DNA of 64,000 bases from Poecilobothrus nobilitatus (GCA_947095535.1 OX352774.1:263163843-263227842); one strand, 5' to 3'. Shown: positions 37,221 to 51,745, counted from the stretch's first letter. The notes: generated from the sequence alone by a model not told the origin. Translations and numbers: made by a program.

Positions 37221-38788
37221 TATATACTTACTTTCCTTTTGTGAGCTATTAGCGGCTATTAGAGCTATTATAGGGACTATTATTATCTATTAGACAACTT
37301 TAACTTAACTTAAACTTATCTTTAACTTAATATCTGGGCAAACTTTGTTTTAAGTAAGGTATAAAACTTAAAGCTTCTATTATAATAGATATTTACATAT
37401 AAGATAACAGATTTCCTTAATTGTATCTTCTTCTTTTTCTTTTTGCAATATCCTATTCAAGATGTAGTGAAATTAGCGTTTCCTTAAAATTGAAGAAAAT
37501 CTTTTTTGATTTTTCATAATTTTTTCTTACATAAAAGATTGCCTATGGAAAAAATTCTATGGAAAATCAGAAATTTTGTAGTACACCTTTGGTTCAATTG
37601 CATAATTTCACTAACATATCGCAGTTATCGTTTTATTTAGGAATGGATAAATTAAAGAAAAACATATGATTAACTAAATAAATTTAATTAGAAAAAAAAT
37701 ATTGTTAGAAGGTGGTGTTATTAAAATAAGTACCTGACAATTATAATAACTCAAATTTTATTTGTAAATATAACCTTACATTTTGCATTAAACACTTCAA
37801 AATTTATTTTTGAACTTTTTGAATTTATTTCATTTTTTTTTTTGTAAGTTTTAAATGAAAGAAAATTTTTCTAGAAGTAAGTACTTATTTATTTATTTAT
37901 AAACAATAAAATGTTAACAAATAAATTCTTATAAATTCTTTGTTTATAGGTTAATTTGAGAATAGTGAGACATATTTTCTATTTAAATATTTTATTCGAT
38001 ATAAGAATAAATGATTCAAATTATATTTAACTGTGGTAAGGTTCATGTTTTAAAAGTAAACAAATTAAATATAAATCCAAACATAAAATAATATATTTTT
38101 TTTTATTTTTAAATAAATAATAAATAAATTGAGTTAATATTTACTTATTTGAAACATATGAATTACGTTTTATAACTTAATCGTATAGAATATCATTAAA
38201 ATTTTATATTTTTTAGAATAAAAAACTATTAATGTATTAAATTTATTCGGAATTTATAAATTTTTTTTTTTTAATACCTTAAATAAAATGTTTAAAGCAT
38301 CCTGAACAAAAAGAATTTTGAATAGAAACGAACCAAATGTACATATTATGGAGAAATCGTGATTGAACTAATTTTTGTAAGATGCTGTCCAAACTATATT
38401 ATCTTGGAACAAAGTAATTCTAAAAAAAGATGAAAAATACATTTTATAAATAGGCGAACCTCAAACAATACACAAGGATTTTTAAGGAAGGACCCATTTT
38501 ACAAAATACCATATTACATAAAGGTATATAGGAATGTACCTTTTAAAATATGAATATGCTGAAGAAAAAGATTATAAACTTACTTAAGTGAAGATAAATC
38601 TGTTATTTTCAGAAATATTATGCTTAAATTGTGAGGTTTTGTTTTGCTTACTTATGAATAAAAGTAAGATAAACTTTTCTAAGAGTTTTCTAAGATATGA
38701 ATTATAAACTAAGGGGTCTCCGTTTTTACTAGACTTTGTTTGTGTAATCGTTGTTTGTATATGTATATGAACCGTGTTTTTATTAAAT
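37221..38788. other. AT-rich DNA without recognisable gene
   Basis: Low complexity. The minus-strand frame 38584-38871 overlaps the word repeat at its upstream side and has no family resemblance. Confidence 0.5.
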
Positions 38789-38915
38789 GACTTTTTGCAA
38801 GGGGCGTTTTTGTGAAACAGGAAATTTTCGAAATTACTTTTTCGTGAAACCGAAAATTTATGAAATGACATTTTTCTGAAACGACTTTTGTTCTTTAACG
38901 ACGTTTTTCTGTAAC
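38789..38915 (+). repeat. Cryptic word repeat (ACGACTTTTTCTGAA type)
   Basis: Successive loose 15-20 bp words: GACTTTTTGCAAGGGGCG, TTTTTGTGAAACAGGAAATT, ACTTTTTCGTGAAACCGAAA, GACATTTTTCTGAAACGAC and GACGTTTTTCTGTAAC. There is no fixed period. It is probably a decayed minisatellite. Confidence 0.6.
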
Positions 38916-41900
38916 AATTTGATTTTTACTATTTATATTTTAATAAAGTGTACACTGCTTTTCCAAAAATTTTTATTTTTATCCCCCAGCTTTCTGTACT
39001 TTTACGAAGAAATGTAATAATTATAGATAAATAAATATTTATGGTATTTTTATTGTTCTCGAGAAAATATTTGGTCGAGTGCCGAGACAAAAGTTATGGG
39101 TCAATTTAATTACATCAATGTAAATATATAACACAAACCAAATGTTGCTGTATAGTTTAGAAATTTAGCTTATAATACTTTTTAATTTGTCTCTATATCC
39201 TACATATGGTATACTCTGTGAATCATTTTTTTTTTTAAATGAAATAGCGAAAAACCTTATTTTGTGACCAAGCTTTTATAAATACACATTATAAAAACAG
39301 GTCAAGTTTAATCGTATAATTTCTGTAAAAAACTGATGCATTTATACCAATAATGCTGTGTTGGCAATGATATCAATCAATAAATGAATTTCTCACCTCT
39401 TTTTAAATACAATTTTTTGTATTTAAGATGTGAGGTTAAATTGATTTTATAGGAGAGGAGTATGAAATAAAAGAAAAAAATCACGAAAAACGATTTGACA
39501 GGAAGAGATTTTTAGTAACAAAAATTTAGCCTATTCAATACAATCCATTATGAAAGGGGAGCTGCTGTTGTTGCAACAAAATACAGTGCAATATGCCCAA
39601 AACAAGGTGAAATGTGAAACAATTTATAAATTAAATTATTTGTTTAGTTTTTCAATCAAACTACAAAAATTCAAATAAGTAAAAAACAATAAGTTATCAA
39701 GCAAAAAGAAAAAAAGCAAATGACTGATAGGAAATACTTATAGGTAGTTTTTTATTTTATTTTAATGATTATTGCCCCACTACATTTATAAATAAATTTA
39801 ATAATAAAAAAAAAAAATATAATAACTATATATAAGTAAGTATATATTTAATAATTAGTGGTTAATTTTATCAGTTAATATTAGGAATTATACATATTAA
39901 TTAAAAGTAAATTAGTTACAAAGTAGTCATAACAAATGAGTAATAAAAAGATTACTTACATATTAAGTATAGATAAGTAATTGCTTTTTTTTGTTTTACA
40001 TTGTAAATCAAAGTTTAAAAGAGCATGTAATATTTAAACAGTCACTTAAGTATTAAACTAACAAAGTTGCATTAAAACAAAATAATTTATTTTTTGTCAA
40101 ATCATACTTTTAACTTTTCAAATTTAAATTTAAGCTTTCTAATTCCGCGGAAACAGGTTTTTAAAAACAAAAAAACGAAACGAACAAACAATCAAACTAC
40201 ATATGAATTTCTTTTATGAATATGTACTTAATTTTTCCGTGACTCATAAAGTCATAAGCAACTTTTTTTTTTTTTTTAAATGTTCTTTGTTTAATATTCA
40301 ATCATTTACTACTAAGTTTGTATGTATATGTACATATATTCTACGATTATGGGTGAATTATGAGTGCAAATGTTCTTAAATTTAAATGGAATTTTATTTA
40401 TTTATTAAAATTTTAATCAAATTTAATAAAATTGTATTTAATATATACATATATGTATATAATATATATTTATTTTTTTTTATATTTTATTATTTAGTCA
40501 TTCAGAAATTTTTTTTAGTTAATGGACGTAATTTTAAATAATAGCGAGTATATTATTTAGTATACATATTATTATCTTTCGTTTTGTTTTATTGTTTGTG
40601 GGTTTAAAATTTCCAAGAATTTAGGATTTTGTGGGTTTTATAATGATAATTTTATTTAAAAAAAAAAAAATTGTTTTGTTTTTATTTTTTATATTTAATA
40701 TAAGAATTCTGTTTCATAATATTACAATAGCATTTTTTAAATATTTACAGCAAAAAATTGAAAATCTATTGCGCTAATCACACCTAATAATCCAAATTAA
40801 AATGTTAGCTATAGTAAGGTGAATATTATTTATGAGAAAAGTGAAAAATCTAGAGATTTTAGGTTTTTCATAAAATATTTAATAACTATGTACCTACATA
40901 TGTGTTGAAAATTTAACCAAATTGAAGATCTAAGGTAAGTGATACAGGTAAATAGTGAAGACGGGTTAAGGCGGTTACGGAAGACGTAACTGTATGCCTG
41001 TCAATGAAAACAAGTAAAATGTTTCACTTAAAAATTTAAATATTGCCTTAAATCTAAGATTTGTAATCAATCTTTACCATTATCAACTCATAGCAAAAAA
41101 AGTATATATAAAAAACGATTTCAACAACAGTATTTAATTGACAAGTACATAAATTGTTTATTTAATGATTATTTTGTTTTAGCAAATTTAAACATTAAAA
41201 CTGTGAAGCTTTACTCTAAGCAAGATATGTGCATCCAGGAGTATATTCCTATGCCGAAGATGAACTGAAATGCCCTATAAAGATCTTAACTTATTTGGAG
41301 CCATCATTGACATAGGGCTTTTTTAAACATATGGTTTACAGAAGTATTATAAGTGGAGGCAAAATCCACAACACATAGTAACAGCGGGAGTACAATATAG
41401 CTCTATATATCAAAAGGTGGAAGTGCCAGTTATACCACTTAAATAACAATAATCTAAGTTCAAATATAGACAAGCATTTAAAAACAGTCAGTTCAATTAA
41501 TTTCAAAATAAAACAAATCGGTCGACAGTATTGAATAATTTAATTAAAAAACATAACGGTCACATATCATAATAACATGTGCAAAATCTTTGTTTTTGTT
41601 TTTATTTTAACAAAAATGCATACTTATAAATATAATAATTTAAATAATAAGTATTTAAAGAAACCAATAAAGGTGTACGTACATACACATATTTAAATAC
41701 ATATTATTTCATAACTTTTTTTAATACGATAAGAGTGTGGTTATAATTATAACTTTTAAAATGAAAAAAAAAAAAAAATGTTCTGATGTTTCATTATAAG
41801 TTCCATTATTGTAATTCTAACCGTTCTAAAAAGTTGTTGAAGCTTATAAAACAAATGTTTTACTTAAAATTATAGTTTAAAAAAATTAAATAAAAAACAC

Positions 41901-42592
41901 ACATCCAAATAAGATGTGCATTCATGACTATTCAGTGCTACATCGACGTATTGATTGACAATGCTACGAATTATACATAACTACCTAATAATTGTGTTAT
42001 CTCTGTACTTATTATAAAGGGTTTCATAATAAAAAAACATTTTTTGTGGCCAACTTTTACAGGTGTTTTATTTACAAAAAGTTAAGTAATATAAGGACGG
42101 AAATGGCCAAGTTACAAAAAAACACCTGATTTTTAGTTTTATATTTGTAAACGTTTACAAATAAAACTGATTACAAATTGTTATAATTACTTAACTAATA
42201 AATAAATAATTTTGAATTTAATATTTTATCAAGAACTTATCTAGTAATTAAAATTAAATAAAATTTTCATCAGGTGCATTATCTCTAATAATAAACTGTT
42301 AATACCTAAATACCTAAATATTCCCTTTTTCTAATTAAGTGTTGATAAAAATAAAAGGTTGTTGACTTCAGACACATTATAAAATAATTGCAAATATTTA
42401 TAAGATACATTTTTCAATAACATGATACTTAAATATAGCAACATGTTTTTTTGAAAGCTTTAATATTATTTTTTATAATATAAAAATGATACTTTATCTA
42501 CTGTCTACGTAATTATAAAAAACTGATGGACAGAACAATCATTTCTTAATCAAAGCTTTATTTTGACTTCATTTATTGGCTATTAAAAATTT
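38916..42592. other. AT-rich DNA with two less biased patches
   Basis: At 40955-41030 a hairpin-like GTTACGGAAGACGTAAC is followed by GAAAACAAGTAAAA, which equals the inverse of the 3' end of the 35.4-kb DINE-like element and may be a terminal trace. At 41210-41450 the base composition is less biased and a minus-strand reading shows short protein-like runs with stops. I cannot assign it. The remainder is low complexity. Confidence 0.4.
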
Positions 42593-42593
42593 G

Positions 42594-43062
42594 GGCCTAT
42601 TGCACCAACCATCTACATCACTGTACGAAATCCTTTCATATAGTTAATACAGCACATTAGCAGTTACGGATTTCATTAAAGATGAAATTGAATTTAGTTA
42701 ACAAGAATCTGACACTATCATAATTTTGAAGCATGAGATTTTGGCACACGAGATTTTACACAAGATATTTATAAAAACGAGATTTTAAGGTACAAGATTT
42801 TGAGACCAAAACTTTCAATTTTATGTATGATACAAGAAATAGCTTACGAAATTTATAAATTTTATTGTACCTACTTATTTTGATAAATGTAATTTTTTTT
42901 TGTATGGAAAGAATTATCACTTTTACTTATTGAGTAAGAGATAAGTTGTTGAGTTTATTAGTGAGTGAAATTTATAACAATTTTGTCCAATATCATTTAT
43001 ACTTATTATGAAAATTCTTTTTTTATTAGATGATAACTCATAAATGGTTGATGCAATAAGGC
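42594..43062. mobile_element. Candidate MITE with 19-bp imperfect inverted ends
   Basis: GGCCTATTGCACCAACCAT (42594-42612) and the complement of ATGGTTGATGCAATAAGGC (43044-43062) match at 16 of 19 positions. The enclosed 470 bp has no coding sequence and includes a word repeat at 42732. No target duplication could be recognised at the edges, so the element type is unsure. Confidence 0.45.
42732..42815 (+). repeat. Cryptic word repeat (ACGAGATTTT type)
   Basis: Words GCATGAGATTTTGG, CACACGAGATTTTA, CACAAGATATTTA, AACGAGATTTTAAG and TACAAGATTTTGAG follow one another at 13-18 bp steps. It lies inside the candidate MITE. Confidence 0.6.
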
Positions 43063-43140
43063 TCTGTTCAATTATACTTAAATAATAGAAAAATTAAAAT
43101 TTACCGGAATTTTAGTAGTTTAAAATTTGAGTTGTTTTTT

Positions 43141-43420
43141 TACTTATTTATTTATTTATATTAATATTACATACATAAATGTAATGTAATATTATTGAAC
43201 CATCGGCTACTAAGGCCATTATAGGTTTTTTATACTATTATTAAAAATTATACACTAATATTATTTATTTTGTTTATATTATATATTGTATATTTACATT
43301 ATATTTGGTCGTAAGGGGGGTATGAAAAGAAAAAAACACTTACAACCTGTGCAGGGATCGAACCCACACTCCTTCGATTATTACGCCACACGCCTACCCA
43401 CTAGGCTACCGAAGCCCCTT
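43141..43420 (-). mobile_element. tRNA-derived SINE, subfamily A, copy 3
   Basis: On the minus strand: head GGGGCTTCGGTAGCCTAG, A box TAGCCTAGTGGGTAGGCG (43408-43391), B box GGGTTCGATCC (43365-43355), then CCCCCCTTACGAC, a TA-rich body, and the tail CCTATAATGGCCTTAGTAG, GGTTCAATAATATT and GTAATATTAATATAAATAAA. It matches copy 2 at 21.45 kb in head and tail. The CCCCCTTACGAC block after the B box is shared with subfamily B copy 4. Confidence 0.75.
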
Positions 43421-46167
43421 GTTTTTTTTGTTACTAAAAAACAAAACTGAATTATTTAAATTAAAAAAAATCATTTAATTAAAAAAAAAAATCAAAATCA
43501 ATTAATGCCAATTAGTGTAAAATAAATTTTCTTTTTGAAAAATGAATGCGAAAATTTTCCATTTATTGTGTTCTACTTACTTTTAAACAAAAAGTGAATT
43601 AAGTATTGATTATTTAATTTGAGATGTTTATAAAAATTTGAATTGATATTTATGTTAAAAATTTTCAATTGACTTAAGTGGAGGAATTTATATTTTTTGA
43701 TACATTTACTTGAGTACATTGAATTTTAAAATTAAAATGATAAATAGGTATTATTCATCATTATGACAATTTTTTTTTTTTTCTATACAAAAATATCTGC
43801 AATTATGAGATGTGATTTATTTGATTACAATTAAAAAATTTACATTGAAATGATTCATGTTAAAGGATCAAAAGGATTTTTATGTAATTGCAAACACAAA
43901 AATTATAGGAGAAAACTGAATTTTTTTAAAATCTGAAATTATAAAAATTCGTGAATTATAACCTTAGTCTAAACCAAAAACTACGTCTAAACTAAAAACT
44001 AATTGATGAACAAAACCTGATTAATGTGGATGGATAGTATATGTGTTAAGTGTTAAATAAACAAAAATGGGTTATAAGAGTTGTTTTATTTTATATAAGA
44101 GTGGTCTCAAGTTGAAAAAAATACATATTCGTTATAAATGTTGTTGTTAAATTCTACTTCTAGGGAGTTAAAAAATAAAAACAAAGTATTAAGTCATGTT
44201 GAAAATTTTAAGGAAATATTATATTATGTAAGTAATAGCTTATTAATCACAATAACTTTTAATCTCATATTTAAAAGATTTTAAAAATGTACAGTTCTTT
44301 TATGTTAGTTATAATGAAAAATTACCGTAAATATTTTATTATATTTTCCAACTATAGTTTTATAACTCATTAATTTATAGATAAACTTTTGGATAATATA
44401 ATAATACTTTTAGATCCTTTTTCTTAAGTCACCCTCAATATCAATGATAAAACTCTTTCATATCTCAAAAATTATACATTCGTATTTAGTGAATATTTTC
44501 CAGTTCAATATGCTTTTCTTACTCTAAGTATATTAAACAATATTTTCGGAGATCAATTTTTTGGAGACAAACCCTTCACTAAATTATAAGTCATGAAGAT
44601 CTTCTGCGGCTTAAACGAAAATATAACTCTGTATTATAACCAAGAAGTAAGGCCGTCATTATTTAGAATTTTAAGATTTATGAATTTAGAGTGAAGAGAT
44701 GCAAGCTAAAAACATTTATAAAGGCAATCAGGCGATTTATGAAGGTATACTTAAATCTATCTTTTAAGTTATAATTTGATAAATCAAATCCTTTAATTTT
44801 TGAAAAATTATCCTTTTGAAAAACATAAATTTATATATATGTAAAATATAAAATCTATTTATTTACTTAAATTAAATTTGACACAATTTTGATAATTAGA
44901 TTAAGTATTTCGTATTTTTTCTTTTTTTATCTTATTAGTTATTTTCAATAGATATTTTAAAAATTTCTTCGTTTTTTTTTTGGTATATATGTATATATGC
45001 GTATATAAAACTATATATTATATTTGTGTATGTATAGAGAGATTATGCATATATTTATTATACACATTTTTAATCTATACTCTCTTTTTCTTTTTTGAAT
45101 TCTTTATTTTTCGATTATCGATTTGATAGAAATACGTACTGATTTAATTCATGAATATTCATTAAAACGATTTAGGTCATATTATTGCACCTAATATAAG
45201 GATTAAAGCTTTAAAAAAGATAGTTTTAATTTTTGTTGTTTTCAATAAATGTCAAATATTTAAAGAAAAAAGAAAAAAAAAAATCTTTAGCTATCATTTC
45301 TCTCAAAAAATGTTTTTGTTATCTTTCTCCAAAAAATTAAGATTGTTTCTTTACTTATGAGTAATTTTTGAAATTATTCATTGCTATCATAAGAGAACAA
45401 AGTGCATTCACTTCACATAGTTTTTTTTTTTTTTTTAAATGAGGGCAAGTGTACTTAAAAATAAAAAAATGTATATAATTGAAGAATTGAATTACTTTGG
45501 TTGTATTAGTCAAATTTCGAATATTTCTTTAAGATTTTATCATTGAAAAGAAAGGAAAAGAAATAATTAAAAGTTTAGATAAGTAAAAAAAATTATAGTG
45601 ATAAAAAAGTTGAATTACTTTTAATATTTATTTATTTATCACAAAGGATTATAAAAAATTACTAAAACTAAACCATGAATAACTTATTGAAAATAAATCA
45701 TTAACTCAATAAAAATTGAAGCTTAATATGAATATGAAAAACAAGAGAATTAGTCGTAGCTCTAAGAGCTGCTGGAGTTAATAATGAACAAAAAAAATGA
45801 AAAAAATTTTAAATTATGTAAGTAAATAATATTGTTTTTTTTTTTTTTTTAATAAAACTTTATTTTTTTTACCTTTTTAACAATCTTAACTTAACTTAGC
45901 CTAAAAAAAAGTTCACAAAAACAGCTTTATTGCTATTATTATGGGCATTAAGTTTCTGAAATATTGCCTACAATTAGGCGTTTTTGGCTAGATATTTATT
46001 ATTGTATATTTTATAATTGTGTATACTTGTGTGTATTTAAAATTAGTTTGAAATTTTTTTTTTTTGTAATTTCAAAATGAAGAATCAACTTAATAAAATG
46101 CGCTTAATAAAACAACTTTCTGTAAGTGATCGCTTCCATAATTGTTTTGTTTTTTTTTCTTGCCTTT
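43421..46167. other. AT-rich DNA without recognisable gene
   Basis: Low complexity, with poly-T at about 45420 and 45836. No coding or RNA signal was recognised. Confidence 0.5.
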
Positions 46168-46315
46168 ATATTAGGAGCATAGAGCATACACTAAGTTTTT
46201 TATTATTCATATTTGACTAAACTTCAGTTTCGTGAATCATAAATTTCACTAAACCATTGATTACTCGGCTGTAGCTGTTGTACAAGAGTATGAGGCGTTA
46301 TAAATAAAAGTTAAT
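46168..46315 (+). repeat. Diverged dispersed repeat, copy 2
   Basis: Counterpart of 26955-27115. It contains TTATTATTCATATTTGAC, AAACTTCAGTTTCGTG and ATTACTCGGCTGTAGCTG, then TTGTACAAGAGTATGAGGCG. The class is unknown. Confidence 0.4.
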
Positions 46316-49300
46316 TTATGAATAGCATAATAATTAACGTTAATTTCGAAATTTTCAATTAAAAATTCGGAATTTAAAATAAAACTCTATAATATATACT
46401 TTTCCTCTTTAAAAATTAATATCCTTAAATAACCAAAGTAATAAAGGAAATAAAAATAATGTGCATATGTAAATGCATATTATACTAAATTTCTCTTTTG
46501 TGTAAACATCAGTGTACCCACATAATATGAATTGTTCTTATTTTGTTTAATTTAAGTACTATTCTCAAAAATAAAAAATTTGTCATTTTTTGCTTCTTTA
46601 AATGTTTTTTTGTAATTTTATATTTTGTTTTTATTTTTTATTGCAACAGAAGCACTTTAAACAAAGCTACTTACTTGTATAGTTTTTTCCCTTGTTATTT
46701 AATAATGTATATATCATACTATAATATAATATTAGTTAATACAGTAATGGCCAAAAAATAGTTAACACTTTTAAATCATATTAAAGTTAAAAGTTTGCCT
46801 AAATATAATGAAATAAATTAGTAAATTACAACTCTATAACTAACGTTTTAAGAGTTTTAGCTAAATCAATTTTTTGGAAAATTTCGTAAAAATGGATGTC
46901 AAAGGGATGTCAAATTTGTAGCTAAATTTTAGTCATTTCAGATTCTTTTGGAATAGTTGCAGAAATTTTCCTTTTTGAATTGTTGCATTTGTTGTAATTG
47001 GAGTGGATGTTAAGTAAGAGAAGCTTCTTTGATAGTACTTAGTAAGATTCTTAGTTAAATCTTCGATACATTTATACGGCGATTTTATGATATTGTAACG
47101 GTTAAGAATTTTTAAGGTTGATGTATAATATAAATAATAAAAACGGCTTCATGAACGCCCATAGTCCTTATATGAGTGTCGAAGAAAAACAGATTAAGAT
47201 TTAAATAGATTAAGTCTTTATCGTCGATCACAATTTTATAATATCAAAATTCATTTGATGTGAAATGGAAACACCAAATTTTACAGAATCTTACTTGTAT
47301 GTTTCTTAATAGAAAATCCTCATTTATCATTATTATATACGTCAAACAATACTTAAACACTCATAAATATACACTTTCAATACTATATAAAAAATATTAA
47401 ATGTTTGCTACAAATCTATTTTAAAGTTTCTTTCAACTTCAGTGTAACCTAATACGACTATAATTCTAAATATATAAGTATTTCATAACATATAAGAAAT
47501 CGATTTAATGTTTTTTTTTTTTATGAGAAAAATAAAAATACAAATGGTGTTTTTAGTTTTTGTTTTCTTTTTCATTGCAAGCATTTATAAAAATATCCTA
47601 ATTTGGAAAAAATTGCTGAAACTTTCTGAAATTTTTTATGAGGATAATTAAATTTTTAAATTTTAGAAATTATTTTCATTTTCGAAATAACATCAAACAT
47701 ACATTGAAAATGACACTCACTTTTAAAAGTCAGAAGACATTATTTTGTTTATTTTAAGGAAAAAATTTGTGTGACAAAACTTCCATATATACTCGGTACA
47801 ATTCAATTAATTTTATATTTAGTTCAACTTTTTTTCTCACATACTCTTAAAACATCGCATTTCATAAATTAATAATACTTAGTTAAGAGAATGTCCTAGA
47901 ACAAATTTATTAAATAAACTTATTTTTATTTTCAAGATACAAAATTTCACTTTGTTAGAAAAGGCAAATTTCAGTTGTATTATATGTAAAAAAGTTTTTG
48001 GATTGCGTATAGTATAGTTACTACATAAAAGCCTAGATTAAAATTAAAAAAAATTATTAAACATTAAAAAAATTCATAATATGTCATGTTCGTAAAAACA
48101 TTTCAATAATTTTTTTTTTAATTGAGATGTGATAGATAATTTCTTCGGAAACATTAATTTCGTATTGAAAAATTTGTATTATGAAAAAATATGCATTTTA
48201 TATATACTTAAAGTGAACATTTGTTCTATAATTAATTTAATTATTTAACTGATATTAACTTTAAAAAGCACAAAAAAAAAAAAACAAACAATCAATTAAA
48301 AAGAACTTACATTAAAAATAATTTTCCATTACAAAAAAAAAAAAAAAACACATAGTACTCCTTACAAGGATATTTTTTTCCTTTAATATTTTTATATTTA
48401 AAATTTGAATATTTAATTATTGGTAATTCACTCTTTTTATATAATTTTTAATTTATAATTTTAACACAGAAATTAAAAATATAAAAAACAAAAACGCAAT
48501 GTACTTTAAGTTTCATATCGTTTCTCATTTTTCTCGAAAATAACAGAAATTCAAACCTCCAGAAGTTTGTATTTCAGTTATTTGTCTAGAATAAAATTTT
48601 TAATACACCATATATTCTATATACTTAGATTTAAAATATATGTATACCTAAACATATATCTTTATTATTTTATATATTTGTATATATATATATATATATA
48701 CAGAAAAACGTAGTCCTTAAAAGATTTTCTTTAAAAATTTAAAAAAAAAAATTAAAGGACAAAAATTGACAATTAAAAAATACCAAATTTTCAAAAAAAA
48801 ATTCAAAAAAAAAAAAATGGTTTTTACTTTAATTTAATGACATATGAAAAGTCAAATCCTTTAACATTTAATTTATATAATTTTCATAAATTTTGTTTTT
48901 TTTTTTTTCTTTTTTTTTCAAGGAAATTTATTCAGTACTTTATATCACTGTATACTTGTTATGTTTAGTGTATATATATATATGTATATACATTTTCAAG
49001 TAATTAAGCTACTGTCATTCTTTAATTTATAATCTTGTTGATTTTTTCTTTTTCCAGTTTTTATTCAGGCTGTGCGTATATGTTTGCACAGTTGTATATA
49101 CACTGTATGTGTATATATATAAAAATTGTACTTAAATTGTACTCAAAAACAGAATCCATATTTGAATGAATAATATAACAGTTATATTCATTTCGAATAT
49201 TAGTATTCTAAAAACGAAAATAGAATACATTTTTTGACAGGTGAAAAAATTGTATGCACCGCGTACCGTATTTAATGTCAAAATTAATAAGAAAAATTAA

Positions 49301-51600
49301 AAGTTAGGGAATGTACATAATATAAGTAATAATGTTTTTTATGTTTTTTTTTTTTTTTTTGTATTTTTAGGTTAAAAAATATAGAATTAAAAAATAGAGC
49401 TTTTCGAAAAATAAATAACAATTTAGAAGAATTTTATTGTGTTAAAACCATATGAATTATATTTTAAAAGTTGGATAAAAATTACAGGAAATAGAAAACA
49501 ATATCCTTTTTCTTACACAATTTTGTATTTTGCAGTTCATAATTTATAAAATAATGTACTCCTTAAAATATTTAAAGTGTCAAATGGATTATTCTGTTCA
49601 AAGATTAATATTTTTATATTTTAATTATAATTTTTTATAATTAAAAAACAAATAATAATTTTACATAATTATAATTTTTTGTAATTTTCATTTGAAAATT
49701 TAAGCACCATTATTATAATTCACAGCCTGAAAAAAAAACAATTTTTACTTTTCAGTATTTTTATGATAAATAAAAATAAAGAAATAGTATTATTTATGTA
49801 TGTTTATACATTATGTATGTAGGTATAGGTATGTTAAATTTTTTTTTCATCTCAGTAATTTATATATGTATGTACATATGTATGTACATATTTATGTTCA
49901 AAAAAATATGAGGATACATACTTAGGTGAAACAAAAACAAAAAAATTTACTCTCAGCTGTTTTATTTCACATTAGAAATTAGAATAAACTTTTATTTATA
50001 TATTTACAGATAGATAAAAAAAAAATTTGTATATACTTATATATTTAGTTACTATGTATTATACCTAGTATATTAAAATATTATTTCAAATTGGGGATAC
50101 AACAGTACTCACAATAGCGTATAGCGTGTGAAGATTTTTGATTGTTGTTATTATTATTATTATTACATATTATTATTAATATTATTGTTGACAGTTTTTG
50201 TTGTTTTTGTTGTTACAGTTACTTATTTATGTATATATTTATTTTTTTCTTTTTTGCTATATTATTAATGTATGTATAGGTAGATGTGTATATTAATTGC
50301 ATATTTATATAAAGTATGTACATAAATATTAAAATTCGTACTAAATTTTATAAAATTTTGTTTTTTTTTGGATGGAATATGCGCCTTGCGTTAAAGACTT
50401 TGCGTTTTTAAAACAATAATAGGTAATAAATATATTTAAAGTAAATAATAATATTTTTCGTTTTTAGGATATAATACTGTATTTTCTAGATACATATATA
50501 TACATACATACGTATATTGTATGTGTATATTAAAGGTAGGTATTAAATTATTAAGAATGAATTTTTTTACTTTTATGTTTCTCTACTTTAATTCATATAA
50601 TATAAGTATGTAGATATTGTGTGTATATGTATACATAATTATATACAATTTTTTTTTTTTTTTTTGTTATTGTTGCTATTTTATTAATAATATTATATTG
50701 TTCCATTTTAGATACACATTTATTAAATATATGTATTTCATTTCATTATAATTTATTTTATTATTTTATTTAAAATGATATATCCAAATTTTTATTTATT
50801 TTCGCAATTTTTTTTTATTTTTCTACTGCTAATTGGAATATTAGTTAAATTTTAAAAAGACATTTATTTTTTTTTTTTTTGGTTTAAATTAAAGATTTAT
50901 AATATATCAATTTATAATTTAAAGACGTTTAATTATTATCTATTAGGTATTGCCAAAAAACAAGAATGAAAATTAAAAAAAAAAAAAAAAATGTGGAATA
51001 TTACACTTAAAAATATTTAAAACCTTTTAATTTTTTTTTTAATAACTAATTATTTTCTATATTTTTACCTTTTCTATTCATTATATTTTTTTATTTTATA
51101 TTTTTAAAAACTTATATTCTATTATATTATATTCATATTTTATTTAAACAATTTCTTTTTTTTCGTTTTACACATTTCACCGTTATTTATAGATTTTTTT
51201 TAACACATTTTTTCATATCCGTCTTTTTTTTTTTTATTTTTTTTTTTAATTTACATACTTTAAAAACTTATGATTTCTTTTTTTTTAATTAAACTTTAAT
51301 TTGTTTTTTAAATTGAAATTTTAATTAAATTATTTTTTTTTTTGTGAAAAATCTATAAAAAAAAAGTTGCAATGAATCCGTTATTTCACAGTTTTTCTAG
51401 GGTCAGTTACTTTTATATATTAATATATTTTTGTCTCTTTTCTTTTTTTAATATATTCTAAGAAAACAAAAAAACAATAAAAATTAAAATAAAAACAACT
51501 AGATCTCCGAAAAATGAAAGACCAGCTGATTCTATTGACACAAACTGTGCGACTGAAATTTTATTTTCGAAAAATAAAAATGTTAAGAAAAATGATTTGT
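46316..51600. other. AT-rich DNA without recognisable gene
   Basis: CAGTAATGGCCAAAAAATAG at about 46741 after TA resembles a Tc1-like terminus, but no partner end was found. (TTA)n lies at 50149-50190 and (TA)n at 48680-48701, with many poly-T tracts at 50640-51360. The frame 46543-46761 is low complexity. Confidence 0.45.
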
Positions 51601-51704
51601 TTTTTTTTTTTTTGCTTTTACAACGGGACGGGAGTCAGTTGTTATTTTCGTTGTGTCGAAAAAACCAAAAAAAAAAAAAAGCATTAAGAGACAAGTAGAG
51701 TGAA

Positions 51705-51745
51705 GTGAACACTGAACACATTACACAAGTCACGATATATAAAAT
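51705..51745 (-). promoter_or_regulatory. Possible TATA plus initiator promoter, minus strand
   Basis: On the minus strand TATATAT starts at 51741, and TTCAGTGTTC follows so that the A of TCAGT (51713) is 28 bases downstream, close to the normal TATA-to-start spacing of insect promoters. The surrounding 51530-51760 is less AT-biased than the flanks and has a second TTTCAGTCG at about 51560. No transcript is attached. The only minus-strand coding exon seen (17911-18101) lies 33 kb downstream, so a link would need a very long first intron. Confidence 0.25.

Noticed and set aside
38584..38871. Minus-strand 95-residue frame
   Set aside because: Partly within a word repeat, K/N/F/S-rich, no family, no splice sites of quality.
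41210..41450. Possible coding remnant on the minus strand
   Set aside because: Several stops, no recognisable motif order. Kept only as a note on composition.
42045..42130. Inverted ACAGGTGTTTT/AAAACACCTG pair
   Set aside because: Short, with AT-rich interior. May be chance, and no second copy with the same spacing was seen.
46741..46800. Tc1-like transposon end (CAGTAATGGCCAAAAAATAG after TA)
   Set aside because: No matching opposite end and no transposase remnant found within several kilobases.
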